Shown piece after piece: positions 1-11,998 of a stretch of DNA of 64,000 bases. The first letter of the stretch is position 1; every line of letters begins with the position of its first letter. The stretch covers positions 76,075,519 through 76,139,518 of the forward strand of contig NC_134103.1 in the NCBI RefSeq assembly GCF_000715075.1, written 5' to 3'. Both the position numbers and the translations under genes were made by a program. Below the pieces are notes generated by a model. The model did not search any database, was not told where the DNA came from, and saw only the letters and a program-made list of their open reading frames with translations. The DNA comes from Nicotiana tabacum (taxonomy: Eukaryota; Streptophyta; Magnoliopsida; Solanales; Solanaceae).

Positions 1-506
1 TATTATAAATTTTGGACAAACTATTGTACCAAATTATAGCTATTGCAATCAACCGAAGGATGAAACTATTGGACATGTCTTTATCACTAGTGATCTAGCT
101 ACTAATATATGGAATTTTCTTGCAGGTCCTATGGGTGTCTAATGGTTGAAGATTGTATTATGAATAATAACTGGGACATGGATTTTATTAACAGCATAGT
201 GCCAAATTACTTGGAACAGGTCATATTTAAAACCCCCATCGGTGCTTGAAACATAAAGGATAAACCTGTATGGCAACTTACCACTTCAGGAGATTTCTCA
301 TGTAGCTCCGCTTGGGATCTTCTTAGACAAAAAAATGAAAAGCTACAACTATGGAAAGAAATTTGGAGAAAAGACATTCCTTTCAAGATGTCTTTTATGT
401 TATGGAGGCTGGTTAAAAGAAAATTTCCTCATGATAAAATTATTAGAAATTTTGGACAAACTATTGTACCAAATTATAGTTGTTGCAATCAACCGAAGGA
501 TGAAAC
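1..506 (+). pseudogene. LINE relic, zf-RVT region, left part
   Basis: This is a decayed C-terminal fragment of a plant non-LTR retrotransposon polyprotein. The conceptual translation has the spacing typical of the zf-RVT domain that follows reverse transcriptase: WKEIWRKDIPFKMSFMLWRL, then a C..C-type finger (CCNQPKDET). A TGA at about 247 interrupts the frame. The segment is repetitive: text at 11-60 recurs at 451-500 with a 440-bp offset, so it holds one full repeat unit and part of another. It ends exactly where the chromovirus LTR begins, and the same reading resumes at 10984. No LINE endonuclease or RT core is present here. I am confident of the domain type but not of the LINE clade. Confidence 0.75.
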
Positions 507-1194
507 TGTAACGACCCGGCCGGTCGTTTTGAGAGTTAGAGCCCCAAACCCCTATTAACTGCTTTTCCCATATCTATTTCTGTTATTGTGACATGCCGGG
601 ATGATGGATTTTGAGTTACGGAGTATTTAGGGATACTTAGTCCCTAGTTATGAGCTTAAACCTTAGAATTTGGACGGTTGTCAGAACTGTGAGAAGATGG
701 ATCCGGAATGGAATTTCGTCAACTCTGTTAGCTTCGTTGAGTGATTTTGGGGTTAGAAGCACATTCGGAATATGTTTTGGAGGCCTATAGTAGATTTAGG
801 CTTGAAATGGCGAAAGTCAAATTTTTGGAGTTTTGGGCCGGTAGTGGAATTTTTGATATCGGGGTCATTTTCCAATTCCGGAAGTTATAGTAGGTCCGTA
901 ATGTTGATTATGACTTGTGCACAAAATTTGAGGTCAATCGGACGTGATTTGATAGGTTTCGGTATCGGTTGTAGAATTTTGAAGTTTCAAGTTCTTTAAG
1001 TTTGAATTGGAAGGTGATTCGTGATTTTAGCATTGTTTGATGTGATTTGAGAGCTCGAGTAAGTTCGTATAGTATTTTAGGGTTGGTTGATATATTTGGT
1101 CGAGGTCCCGGGGGCCTCGGGTGTGTTTCGGATGCTCAACGGGTCATTTTTGGACTTAGAGAAGTAGCAGATTTCTAGTGTTTTATTGCAGAGA

Positions 1195-1550
1195 AATCCT
1201 TCATCGCGTTCGCGAGAGGTGCCTTGCGATCGCGTAGAGCATCTGGGAAAGGCAGCTAAGTTGTTATTCGTGTTCGCGATGTTGTTCCCACGTTCGCGAA
1301 GGTGTGGGACCTTAAGCCTACGCGTTCGCGATATGGTCCTCGCATTCGCGTAGAGGAACAGGGCAAAGGAAGCTTCGGGCATTAAGCCTACGCGTTCGCA
1401 AAGAGGTTCCCGCATTCGTGAAGGGGGTCCTTTAGTGGAAGGTACGCGTTTGCGAGAGTACCCTCGCATTCGCGAAGGAGGAATTCAAGGGTAGTGGAAG
1501 ATTGTTCATCGCATTCGCGGCCGTGGTGTCGCGTTCGGAAAGAAGAACGC
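1195..1550. repeat. CpG-rich palindromic word cluster in 5' LTR
   Basis: About a dozen short words related to CGTTCGCGAAG recur at irregular spacing; the core TTCGCGAA is its own reverse complement. Several copies here have become CATTCGCG or CGTTTGCG, changes expected from deamination of methylated CpG. The matching block in the 3' LTR (about 8978-9335) keeps more intact copies. Confidence 0.8.
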
Positions 1551-2408
1551 ACCTGGGCAGAATTTAAGTTTCAAAAACGAGGGTTGAGTTCATAACACAA
1601 AAAATTGACTGAGAGCTCGGTAGACGGTGAAATTTGGAGAGATTTTCGGAGAAAATTTTTGGTTAATGATTCCTAACTCCTTTATGGTTATATTCCACTA
1701 ATCTATGGTTGATTTTATCATTTAATTTCAGATTTTGGGGTTGAAATTGGGAAACATTTGGAAGAACTCCTTCAACAAAGATTTCGAGTTTTGAAAGGGG
1801 ATTTGTGGTTGGCTTTGAGAAATTTTTATATGGTTAAACTCGTGAATGAATGGGTGTTCGTATTTTGAGACTGTTACCCGATTCTGAGACGTGGGCCCCA
1901 CGGGCGATATTTTGAGTTAAATTTTGAATTTTTTGTTAAATGTTGATTTCATTAATTAGATGAGTCTCTTTATGTTGTATTTATGATACGTAATTCCTTT
2001 TGGCTAGATTTGGGCCATTCAGAGCCGGATATTAGTGAGAAAGGCATTGTGACCGATTAGTTGAGCTTGACTCGAGGTAAGTGGCTTGCCTAATCTTGTG
2101 TTGAGGACTTTTCACTTAAGGTGTTTGATATAAATTGATGTGTGGGCGCCTAGTACGTGAGGTGACGAGTACGTACACGGGCTATTATTTCAAAAACCCC
2201 ATTTTTCCTTTCTAAATCATAAACTGTTTTTCCTTATTAAATTGCACTAATATGTTTAATTGTTAAATTTAGACTACAGAAGCATGCTTACGTGTTTTAA
2301 CTACCTAATTGACATTCTGTGCCCCATGCTTAGTTAAGTCCCTATTTTTCTTATCTATGTCCGGTATAAACTGTATAATTCGATGCCATACCTGCCATTT
2401 TATCTTGC

Positions 2409-2610
2409 GTTGTATATTTACTTTGGGACTACGGACGTATTCCAGGAGATCCCCCAGCACTGCATATTTACTTTGGGACTACGAACGTATTTCAGGAGAT
2501 CCCCCAGCACTGCATATTTACTTTGGGACTACGGACGTATTCCGGGAGATCCCCCTGTACTGCATACTCATTTGGAACTACGGGACGGTATTCCAAGAGA
2601 TTTCCCACTG
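2409..2610 (+). repeat. 50-bp tandem repeat in 5' LTR, four units
   Basis: Units of exactly 50 bp (for example starting at 2461 and 2511) contain TTTGGGACTACGGACGTAT and a GGAGATCCCCC segment. Three units are close matches and the fourth is diverged. The 3' LTR has five units at the same place. Confidence 0.9.
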
Positions 2611-3213
2611 TGTTTACCTTGTTCTGAGCCGAGGGCTCCCTTAACTGTCAAATTTTTGAGAATTTCTTTAACTGTGTTACCGTAAATTTTACTTATATCT
2701 TTTACTGTTTAATTTATTATATTTACTCCAGTAGGGCCTTGACCTGACCTCGTCACTACTCGACCGAGGTTAGGCTTGGCACTTACTGGGTACCATTGTG
2801 GTGTACTCATGCCCTTTCCTGCACATGTTTTCGTGTGCAGATCCAGGTACGAGCTATCAGCCTTTGGGTTAGTGCATGCTGTTGATTCTAGGAGACTTCA
2901 AGGTACTTCTGCTCGCGTCCGTAGATCTTCGGAGTTCCCTTCTACTCCCTCGCATAGAGACTTTCTTTATTATCTTCAGACTTTTGTATAGAGCTACATA
3001 GATTATAGCAGCTTGTGACTTAGTGATATTCCGGGTCTTGGGAAATTATTTTGTATATGCCGAGTGGTACTACTCTTGGTTATTCACAATATGTTGTTTA
3101 TCTTTAAAATACTGTGTTTTCTTTATATTTTTTGTAATATTAGGCTTACCTAGTCGTAAATAGTAGGTGCCATCACGACACCTTACGGAGGGCTAATTTG
3201 GGTCATGACAAGT

Positions 3214-3225
3214 TTGTATCAGAGT
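3214..3225 (+). other. Primer binding site of the chromovirus
   Basis: TTGTATCAGAGT begins 3 nt after the 5' LTR and matches the initiator-Met tRNA primer site TGGTATCAGAGC at 10 of 12 positions. The two mismatches fit the element's age. Confidence 0.75.
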
Positions 3226-3412
3226 ACTAGTTTCATAGGAGTCGCGAGTCACAAGCCGATTTATTAGAGTCTCGCGGATCGGTGCGGAGACGTTCGTATT
3301 TATCTTCGGGAGGCTATGTAACTATTAAGAACAATCATACTTCTTTGATTTCCTTGTCGTGCGAGTTATTGATATCAAAAATTCTAAGATTCTATTCTAT
3401 TCTTTCTCACAG

Positions 3413-4820
3413 ATGGTGAGGACCCGTACCGGGAGGACCGACGATCAGGCACCCGAGCCCCCTGTCAGAGCCGCCAAAGGCTGGGGTCGGGGTAGAGGAC
3501 GACCACGCGGTGCAGCCCGAGCACCTGCGAGAGCTGCGTCAGAGGAGGCCTCAGCAGCTCCAGCTGGAGGGCCAGCACTGGAGATCCTTATTGCTACTCC
3601 AGCCCTCCAGGAGACTTTAGCTCAGTTCATGAGCATGTTCAGCACTCTGGCTCAGGCTGGACTATTTCCGATAGCTCCCGCTACATCTCAGGTCGGGGGA
3701 GGGGCACAGACTCCCATATCCCGCATTCTTGAGCAGAGGGTCCAGGTTGATCAGGCCCCAGAGTATATTCCTATGCCCCCAGTGGCTCCGGTTCAGCATG
3801 AGATTAGGGTAGCTGCTTCTGAGGCAGAGCAGCTCAGACTTGAGAGGTACAAGAAGTACCACCCACCTACTTTCAGCGGACTACCTTCAGATAATGCTCT
3901 GGGTTTTCTGGAGGAGTGTCATCGTATTCTCCGCACTATGGTCATTGTGGAGACGAGTGGGGTATCTTTCACCGCTTTCCAGCTGAGGGGAGCGACATAT
4001 TAGTGGTGGCGTGCTTATGAGCTGAGTAGTCCGGACGAGGCAGCCTCACTCACTTGGACTCAGTTTTCAGAGATGTTCTTGCGTGAGTATGTTCCCCAGA
4101 GCCTCAGGGATGCTTGGCTGCGTCAGGGTGCTATGACTGTGTCGGAGTATGCAGTCTGCTTCAGCGATTTAGCTCGCCATGCACCGGCTCTGGTTGCCAC
4201 ATTCAGAGAGAGGGTTCGTCGCTTCATTGAGGGATTCCATCCCAGTATTCAGACCAGTATGGCCAGGGAGTTGGATATGGAAATCACTTATCAGCAGGCA
4301 GTGAGCATTTCCAGGAGAGTGGAGGGCATATTCGCCTAGGATAGAGAGGAGAGAGAGGCCAAGAAGTATCGAGAGACTGGTCATTATTCAGGAGCTCATG
4401 CACCAGCAGCACGCTATGGTAGGGTTTTTGTGAGTCGCCATGTTCATTCAGCTCTTCCAGTAGCCAGCGGTGTTCCAGCTCCTCCTAGACCTCAGGAGCC
4501 CTATTATGCACCACCAGTATCCAGTATGCCTCCTACTCGAGACGCTATTACCGGCCAGTCCAGCAGGCCAGGTCTGAGTCAGTATCAGCCGCCGCATCCT
4601 CCGAGGGGTTGTTTTGAGTGTGGTGACACTCGTCACATGGTTAGAGATTGCCTCAGATCCAGGAAGGGTGCACCTCCACAGACTTATCAGCCTCCACGTG
4701 CTCCACCGGGCCCTCCGTCCATTCTTCCCGCCATAGCTGCCACCCCACCTTCTCAGGCAACTCGAGGTGGAGGTCGGGGAGGTAGAGGTCTCCCTAGAGG
4801 GGCAGGCCAGGCCAGGTACG
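3413..4820 (+). pseudogene. Chromovirus gag, broken
   Basis: The Gag part of the polyprotein would form the virus-like particle and bind RNA. The chosen ATG opens MVRTRTGRTDDQ and is followed by a basic, Ala/Pro/Gly-rich N-terminus and a retrotransposon-gag core (FLREYVPQSLRDAWLRQG...). A zinc knuckle CFECGDTRHMVRDC (C-x2-C-x4-H-x4-C) lies at 4610-4651 and a glycine/arginine-rich tail follows. Two in-frame TAG codons at 4001 and 4337 break it. The same frame reads on after each, and CAG (Gln) is the likely original codon at both. No functional Gag can be made from this copy. Confidence 0.9.
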
Positions 4821-7800
4821 ATTCAGTCATCACAGGTATCGTCACTGTCTGCCATAGGGATGCATCAGTATTATTTGACCCAGGCTCTACGTATTCATAT
4901 GTCTTCTTATTTTGCTCTATATTTGGGGATATCTTGGGATTCTTTGAGTTCCCCTGTTTATGTATCTACTCCCGTGGGAGATTCTCTCGTTGTGAACCAC
5001 GTATATCGGTCGTGTTTCATTGTTCTTAGTGGTTTTGATACCATAGCCGATTTGTTATTACTCAGTATGGTAGATTTTGATGTTATCTTGGGCATGGACT
5101 GGTTGTTGCCCCATCATGCTCTTCTTGATTGTCATGCTAAGACCATGACGCTGGCTATGCCAGGCTTGCCGATATTAGAGTGGAGAGGTAACTTAGAGTA
5201 TACTCCTCGCAGGGTCATTTCATTCCTTAAGGCTCAGCGAATGGTTGAGAAGGGGTGTGATGCGTATTTGGCCTATGTGAGAGATGCCAGTATTGATACC
5301 CCTACAGTTGAGTCAGTCCCAGTAGTGAGGGATTTCCCTGATGTGTTTCCAGCTGATCTTCCGGGTATGCCGCCCGATAGAGATATTAATTTCGGCATTG
5401 ATTTGTTATCGGGCACTCAACCCATTTCTATTCCTCCCTACCGTATGGCTCCTCCTGAGTTGAATGAGTTGAAGGAGTAGTTGTAGGAGTTGCTTGATAA
5501 GGGTTTCATTCGGCCCAGTGTGTCACCTTGGGGTGCTCCTATCTTATTTATAAAGAAGAAGGATGGTTTTATACGGATGTGTATTGATTACCGTTAGTTG
5601 AACAAAATCACAGTGAAGAACAGGTATCCATTGCCTTGTATTGATGACTTATTTGATCAGTTACAGAGTGCTAGAGTGTTTTCCAAGATTGACTTACGTT
5701 CAGGTTATCATCAGTTGAAGATTCGGAGTCTGATATCCCGAAGACTGCTTTCAGGACCAGATATGGTCACTATGAGTTTCTTGTCATGTCATTTGGGTTG
5801 ACCAATGCCCCAACAGCCTTTATGCATTTGATGCACAGTGTGTTCTGGCCTTATCTTGACTCCTTCGTCATTGTGTTTATTGATGACATCCTGATATATT
5901 CCCGGTCTTGGGAAGATCATGAGCAGCACCTGAGGACCGTGCTTCAGACTTTGAGGGAGAAGAAATTGTATGCAAAATTTTCTAAGTGTGAATTCTGGCT
6001 TGATTCAGTGGCATTCTTGGGCCACATAGTTTCTTGTGGAGGGATCAAGGTAGATCCGAAGAAGGTGGAGGCAGTGCAGATTTGGCCTAGACCGTCATCA
6101 CCTACGGAGATTCGCAGTTTTCTTGGTTTGGCGGGGTATTACCGTCACTTTGTGGAGGGATTTTCATCTATTGCGGCACCTATGACCAGATTGACCCAGA
6201 AGGGTGCTCCGTTCAGGTGGACCGAGGAGTGTGAGGAGAGCTTTCAGAAGCTCAAGACAGCTTTGACTACAGCCCCAGTATTAGTATTGCCTACAGTTTC
6301 GGGGTCCTACACTATCTATTTTGATGCCTCGAGGATTGGCCTTGGAGCGGTATTGATGCAGGACCGTAGGGTGATTGCCAACACGTCCAGACAGCTGAAG
6401 GTGCATGAAAAGAACTATCTTGTCCACGACCTCGAGCTAGCAGCTTTTGTTTATGCCTTGAAGATTTAGAGGCATTATTTGTATGGAATTCCTTGTGAGA
6501 TTTACACTAATCACCGGAGTTTGCAGCACTTGTTCAGGCATAAGGACCTTAATTTGCGTCAGCGGAGGTGGTTGGAGCTACTTAAAGACTATGATATCAC
6601 TATATTGTACCACCCTGGGAAGGCCAATGTAGTGGCCGATGCCTTGAGTCACCGGGCAGAGAATTTGGGAAGTTTGGCATATCTTCCGACAGTTGTGAGG
6701 CCCTTAGCCTTGGATGTTCAGGTCTTATCCAGTCAGTTCGTGAGATTGGATATTTTAGAGCCTAGCAGGGTATTAGCTTGTGTGGTTGCTCGGCCTTCTC
6801 TTTATGACCGTATCAGGGGGCGCCTATATGATGATCTTCATCTTCTAGTTCTTCAGGACAGGGTTCAGCGAGGTGATGCCAGAGATGTGATTATTGGTGA
6901 TGATGGTGTGATGAAGATGCAGGGCCGGATCTGTGTGCCCAATGTAGATGGTCTTCGGGAGTTGATTCTCGAGGAGACCCACAACTCACGGTACTCCATT
7001 CATCCCGGTGACGCAAAGATGTACCAGAATTTGAGACAACACTACTGGTGGAGGAAAATGAAGAAGGATATAGTTGGGTTTGTGGCCAAGTGTCTCAACT
7101 GTCAGCAGGTCAAATATGAGCACCAGAGGCCGGGTGGATTACTTCAGAGGTTAGAGATCCCAGAGTGGAAGTGGGAGCGGATCACCATAGACTTTGTAGA
7201 GGGACTTCCACGGACTTTGTGAAGGTTCGATGCTATTTGGGTGGTCGTGGATCGGCTGACCAAGTCAGCTCATTTTATTCCAGTGTTGACCACTTATTCT
7301 TCTAAGAGGTTGGCTGAGATTTATATCAGAGAGATTTTCCGCCTTCATGGTATTACAGTATCCTTCATTTCAGACAGAGGTACACAGTTCACATCACGGT
7401 TTTGGAGAGCCCTACAGCAGGAGTTGGGTACTAGGGTGGAGTTGAGCACAGCCTTTCACCCTCAGACGGACGGGCAGTCCGAGCGCACGATTCAGATTCT
7501 TAAGGATATGCTCTGTGCCTGTGTGATGGAGTTTGGAGGGTCATGGGACCAATACTTGCCACTTGCAGAGTTTGCCTACAACAACAGTTACCAGTCCAGC
7601 ATTCAGATGGCACTGTATGAGGCTTTGTATGGTAGGCGGTGCCGGTCCCCAATGGGATAGTTTGAGCCGGGCGAGGCCCGATTTTTGGGTACAGATTTGG
7701 TCCAGGATGCCCTGGATAAGGTGAAGGTGATTCAGGAGAGACTTCACATAGCCCAGTCCAGGCAGAAGAGTTATGCGGACCGGAAGGTTCGTGACTTGGC

Positions 7801-8287
7801 ATTTATGGTTGGTGAGCGGGTCTTGCTTAGGGTATCGCCTATGAAGGGCGTCATGAGGTTCGAGAAGAAGGGCAAGCTGAGCCCAAGGTTCATTGGTCCT
7901 TTTGAGTTATTGCGACGAGTTGGAGAAGTTGCTTATGAGCTTGCCTTGCCTCCCAGCCTAGCAGGAGTTCACCCGGTATTCCACGTGTCTACGCTCCGGA
8001 AGTATTACGGTGATCTGACTCATGTATTGGATTTCAGCTCAGTCCAGTTGGATAAGGATCTATCTTATGTTGAGGAGCCAGTAGCCATTTTGGACAGGCA
8101 GGTCAGAAAGCTCAAGTCAAAGAATATTGCTTCAGTAAAGGTCCAGTTGAGGGGTCAGCCGGTCGAGGAGGTGATTTTGGAGACCGAGCAGGATATGCGC
8201 AGCCAGTACCATATCTTTTCACGGTATCAGGTATGTCTTTATACTCGTTCGAGGATGAACGATTGTTTTAAGAGGGGTAGGATGTAA
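4821..8287 (+). pseudogene. Chromovirus pol (PR-RT-RNaseH-IN-chromodomain), broken
   Basis: Domains occur in chromovirus order. The aspartic protease has the loop FDPGSTYSYV (about 4873). Reverse transcriptase has [11 protein letters not shown] (about 5876) and [12 protein letters not shown]. RNase H follows (about 6310-6660). The integrase zinc finger ([11 protein letters not shown] ... CLNCQQVK, about 6990-7110) precedes the integrase core with SDRGTQFTSRFW and QTDGQSERTIQ. A C-terminal chromodomain (about 8066-8210, [19 protein letters not shown]) would read histone marks. Damage: a 1-bp deletion near 4901, stops at 5478, 5484 and 5595, a 1-bp deletion near 5728, and stops at 6467, 7220 and 7658. 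The conserved Trp of the chromodomain core (RGQPVEE context) reads Leu. The stop codon at 8285-8287 lies within the first bases of the 3' LTR. Confidence 0.92.
8270..8282 (+). other. Polypurine tract of the chromovirus
   Basis: The purine run AAGAGGGGTAGGA directly abuts the 3' LTR start, where plus-strand DNA synthesis would be primed. Confidence 0.8.
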
Positions 8288-10983
8288 TGACCCGGCCGGC
8301 CATTTTGAGAGTTAGAGCCCCGAACCCCTATTAACTACTTTTCCCATATCTATATCTGTTATTGTGATATGCCAGAATGATGGGTTTTGAGTTTCGGAGT
8401 ATTTTGGGATACTTAGTCCCTAGTTGTGAGCTTAAGCCTTAGAATTTAGACCGCAGTCGGAACTATGAGAAGACGGATCCGGAATGGAATTCTGTCAACT
8501 CTGTTAGTTCCGTTGAGTGATTTTGGGGTTAGGAGCGCGTCCGGAATATGTTTTGGAGGCATGTAGTAGATTTAGGCTTGAAATGGCGAAAGTCAAATAT
8601 TTGGAGTTTTGGGCCGGTAGTAGAATTTTTTATATCGGGGTCACTTTTCGATTCCGAAAATTGGAGTAGGTCTGTAATGTTGATTATGACTTGTGCACAA
8701 AATTTGAGGTCAATCGGACGTGATTTGATAGGTTTCGGTATCGGTTGTAGAATTTTGAAATTTCAAGTTCTTTAAGTTTGAATTGGAGGGTGATTCATGA
8801 TTTTAGCATTGATTGATCTGATTTGATAGCTCGACTAAGTTCGTATGGTGTTTTAGGGTTGGTTGGTATATTTGGTCGAGGTCCCGGGAGCCTCGGGTGT
8901 GTTTCGGATGCTCAACGGGTCATTTTTGGACTTAGAGAAGTAGCAGATTTCTGGTGTTTTATTGAAGAGAAATCCTTCATCACGTTCGCGAGAGGTGCCT
9001 CGCGATCGCGTAGAGCATCTGGGAAAGGCAGTTAAGTTGTTATTCGCGTTCGCGATGTTGTTCCCTCGTTCGTGAAGGTGTGGGACCTTAAGCCTACGCG
9101 TTTGAGATATGGTCTTCGCGTTCGCGTAGAGGAACGGGGCAAAGGAAGCTTCGGGCATTAAGCCTACGCGTTCGCGAAGAGGTTCTCGCGTTCGCGAAGG
9201 GGGTCCGTCAGTGGAAGGTACGGGTTCGCGAGAGTACCCTCGCGTTCGCGAATGAGGAATTTAAGGGCAGTGAAAGATTGTTCATCACGTTCGCGGCCGT
9301 GGTGTCGCGTTCGCGAAGAAGAACGCACCTGGGCAGAATTTAAGGTTCAAAAACGAGGGTTGAGTTCATAACACAAAATTTTGATTGAGTACTCGGTAGA
9401 AGGCAAAATTTGGAGAGATTTTTGGAGGATGATTTTGGGTAATGATTCCTAACTCCTTTATGGTTATATTCCACTAATCTATGGTTGATTTCATCATTTA
9501 ATTTCGGATTTTGGGGTTGAAATTGGGGAAAAATTGGAAGAACTTATTCAACAAAGATTTTGAGTTTTGAAAGGGGATTTGTGGTCGGATTTGAGAAATT
9601 TTTATATGGTTAGACTTGTGAGCGAATGGGTGTTAGTATTTTGTGACTGTTACCTGATTCCGAGATGTGAGCCCCACGGGCGATATTTTGAGTTAAATTT
9701 CAAAATTTTCGTTAAATGTTGATTTCGTTAATTAGATGAGTCTATTATTGTTGTACTTATGATACGTAATTCATTTTGGCTAGATTTGGGTCATTCAGAG
9801 CCGGATATTCGTGGGAAAGGCATTGTGACCGATTAGTTGAGATTGACTCGAGCTAAGTTGCTTTCCTAATCTTGTGTTGGGGACTTTTCCCTTAAGGTGT
9901 TTGATATTAACTGATGTGTGGGCGCCGAGTACGTACACGAGCTATTATTTCAAAAATCCCATTTTTCCTTTCTAAATCATAAACTATTTTTTCTTATTAA
10001 ATTACACTAATATGTTTAATTGTTAAACTTACACTAGAGAAGCATGCTTACGTGTTTTAACTACCTAATTGATATTCTGTACGCCATGCTTAGTTAAGTC
10101 CCTATTTTCCTTATCTGTGTCCAGTATAAACTGTATAACTCGATGCCATACCTGCCATTTTATCTTGCGTTGCATATTTAAATTGGGACTTACGGACGTA
10201 TTTTGGGAGATCCCCCTGTACTGCATATTTACTTTGGGACTACGGACGTATTCCAGGAGATCCCCCAGCACTGCATATTTACTTTGGGACAACGGACGTA
10301 TTTTGGGAGATCCCCCAGCACTGCATATTTACTTTGGGACTACGGACGTATTCCGAAAGATCCTCCTGTACTGCATATTCATTTGGAACTACGAGACGGT
10401 ATCCCGGGAGATTCCCCACTGTGTTTACCTTGTTCTGAGCCGAGGGCTCCCTTAACTGTCATATTTTTGAGAATTTCTTTAACTGTGTTACCGTAAATTT
10501 TACTTATATCTTTTACTGTTTAATTAATTATATTTACTCCAGTAGGGCCTTGACCTGACCTCGTCACTACTCGACCGAGGTTAGGCTTGGCACTTACTGG
10601 GTACCATTGTGGTATACTCATGCTCTTTCCTGCACATATTTTCGTATGCAGATCCAGGTATGAGCTATCAGCCTTGGGATTAGTGCGTACTGTTGATTCT
10701 AGGAGACTTAAAGGTACTTCTGCTCGCGTCCGCAGATCTTCGGAGTCCCCTTCTACTCCCTCGCCTAGAGACTTTCTTTATTATCTTCAGACTTTTGTAT
10801 AGAGCTACATAGATTATAGCAGCTTGTATATGCCGAGTGGTACTACTCTTGGTTATTCACAATATGCTGTTTATCTTTAAAATGTTATTTTTTCTTTATA
10901 TTTTTCGTAATATTAGGCTTACCTAGTCGTAAAGACTAGGTGTCATCACGACACCTTACGGAGGGCTAATTTGGGTCGTGACA
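8283..10983 (+). repeat. 3' LTR of the chromovirus
   Basis: This 2701-bp partner of 507-3210 has the CpG palindrome cluster at about 8978-9335 and the 50-bp tandem repeat at 10169-10422 (five units against four). About 40 bp present near 3010-3050 of the 5' LTR is missing near 10826, between short TTGT repeats. Confidence 0.95.
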
Positions 10984-11725
10984 GAAACTATTAAACATGT
11001 CTTTATCACTGGTGATCTAGCTACTAATATATGGAATTTTTTGCAAGTCCTATGGGTGTCTAATGGTTGAAGATTGTATTATGAATAATAACTGGGACAT
11101 GGATTTCATTAACAGTATAGTGTCAAATTACTTGGCACGGGTCATATTTAAAACCCCCATCGGTGCTAGAAACATAAAGGATCAACCTGTATGGCAACTT
11201 ACCACTTCAGGAGACTTCTCATGTAGCTCCGCTTGGGATCTTCTTAGACAAAAAAATGAAAAGCTGCAACTATGGAAAAAAATTTGGAGAAAAGACATTC
11301 CTTTCAAGATGTCTTTTATGTTATGGAGGTTGGTTAAAACAAAAGTTCCTCTTGATGAAATTATTAGAAATTTTGGGCAAACTATTGTACCAAATTATAT
11401 CTGTTGCAATCAACCGAAGGATGAAACTATTGAACATGTCTTTATCACTGGTGATCTAGCTACTAATATATAGAATTTTTTTTTGCAGGTCCTATGGGTG
11501 TCCATATGGGAGGTCGGAATATAATCTCTATGTTGCATAACTGGAAAGGCACAAAGTGAAGGAATTACCACCAGAGGCTACTAGTTCAATCAGTCCCAAT
11601 ATTCATATTCTAGAAATTATGGAAAACAAGATGCTCTGCCAGATATGAAAAAAAAATATCTACATCTAGAATAATCAGTGAAATTCTATTCCATACATAA
11701 GTTCTAATAAAGAATCTAGACATGT
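10984..11725 (+). pseudogene. LINE relic, zf-RVT and downstream region, right part
   Basis: This continues the 1-506 fragment across the chromovirus: after the duplicated GAAAC, the text matches position 62 onward. A complete repeat unit with an open 136-codon stretch (about 11063-11473) reads WQLTTSGDFSCSSAWDLL, KIWRKDIPFKMSFMLWRL and CCNQPKDETIEHVF. After about 11500 the sequence leaves the repeat. It enters the region usually found downstream in plant LINEs (an RNase-H-side segment with LLVQSVPIFIF and LWKTRCSARY), which stops make unreadable. Three partial or complete ~440-bp units are therefore present once the chromovirus is removed. Confidence 0.7.
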
Positions 11726-11950
11726 AATTTTTGACTCTTCCCGAAATTTTGCACCTTTTAGTCCTTAAATGTCGGTTTTGGGTCTAATTTGCTATTTTAA
11801 CTATTTTTGACTCTTTTGCTTTATCTTATCTTAAAAATCAAAAACTACAAAAATATTTTTTCCTTTATTTTAGCTAGTTGATATTTTGTCTAGTTAGTTT
11901 TACTTTAAAAAAAATATAAAAATAGACTCGACATTTTTATTTTTCAAAAG

Positions 11951-11998
<48 letters not shown>

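Larger units (their letters stand above)
507..3210 (+). repeat. 5' LTR of the chromovirus
   Basis: This 2704-bp direct repeat is paired with 8283-10983. It contains a CpG-rich block of repeated TTCGCGAA-like words (about 1195-1550), a 50-bp tandem repeat (2409-2610), and conserved blocks around GAGGTGACGAG (about 2158) and the CGAGGTTAGGC segment (about 2765). It keeps about 40 bp near 3010-3050 that the 3' LTR has lost. ORFs that can be read through it are by-products of the repeats. Confidence 0.95.
507..10983 (+). mobile_element. Ty3-gypsy chromovirus (Del/Tekay type), full length but inactive
   Basis: A 10.48-kb LTR retrotransposon bounded by LTRs starting TGTAA and ending TGACA, with a perfect 5-bp target duplication GAAAC (502-506 and 10984-10988). 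The order inside is gag, protease, RT, RNase H, integrase, chromodomain, which is the Ty3-gypsy order; the C-terminal chromodomain places it among the chromoviruses. The coding region has eight in-frame stops and two frameshifts. The LTRs differ at about 12 of the first ~138 aligned bases, so this is an old insertion. It landed inside one unit of a LINE-derived tandem array. Confidence 0.95.

Noticed and set aside
1077..1469. A 130-codon minus-strand ORF and several 70-110-codon ORFs in both chromovirus LTRs
   Set aside because: They arise from reading through CpG-word clusters and 50-bp repeats; the frames are not conserved between LTRs and match no domain.
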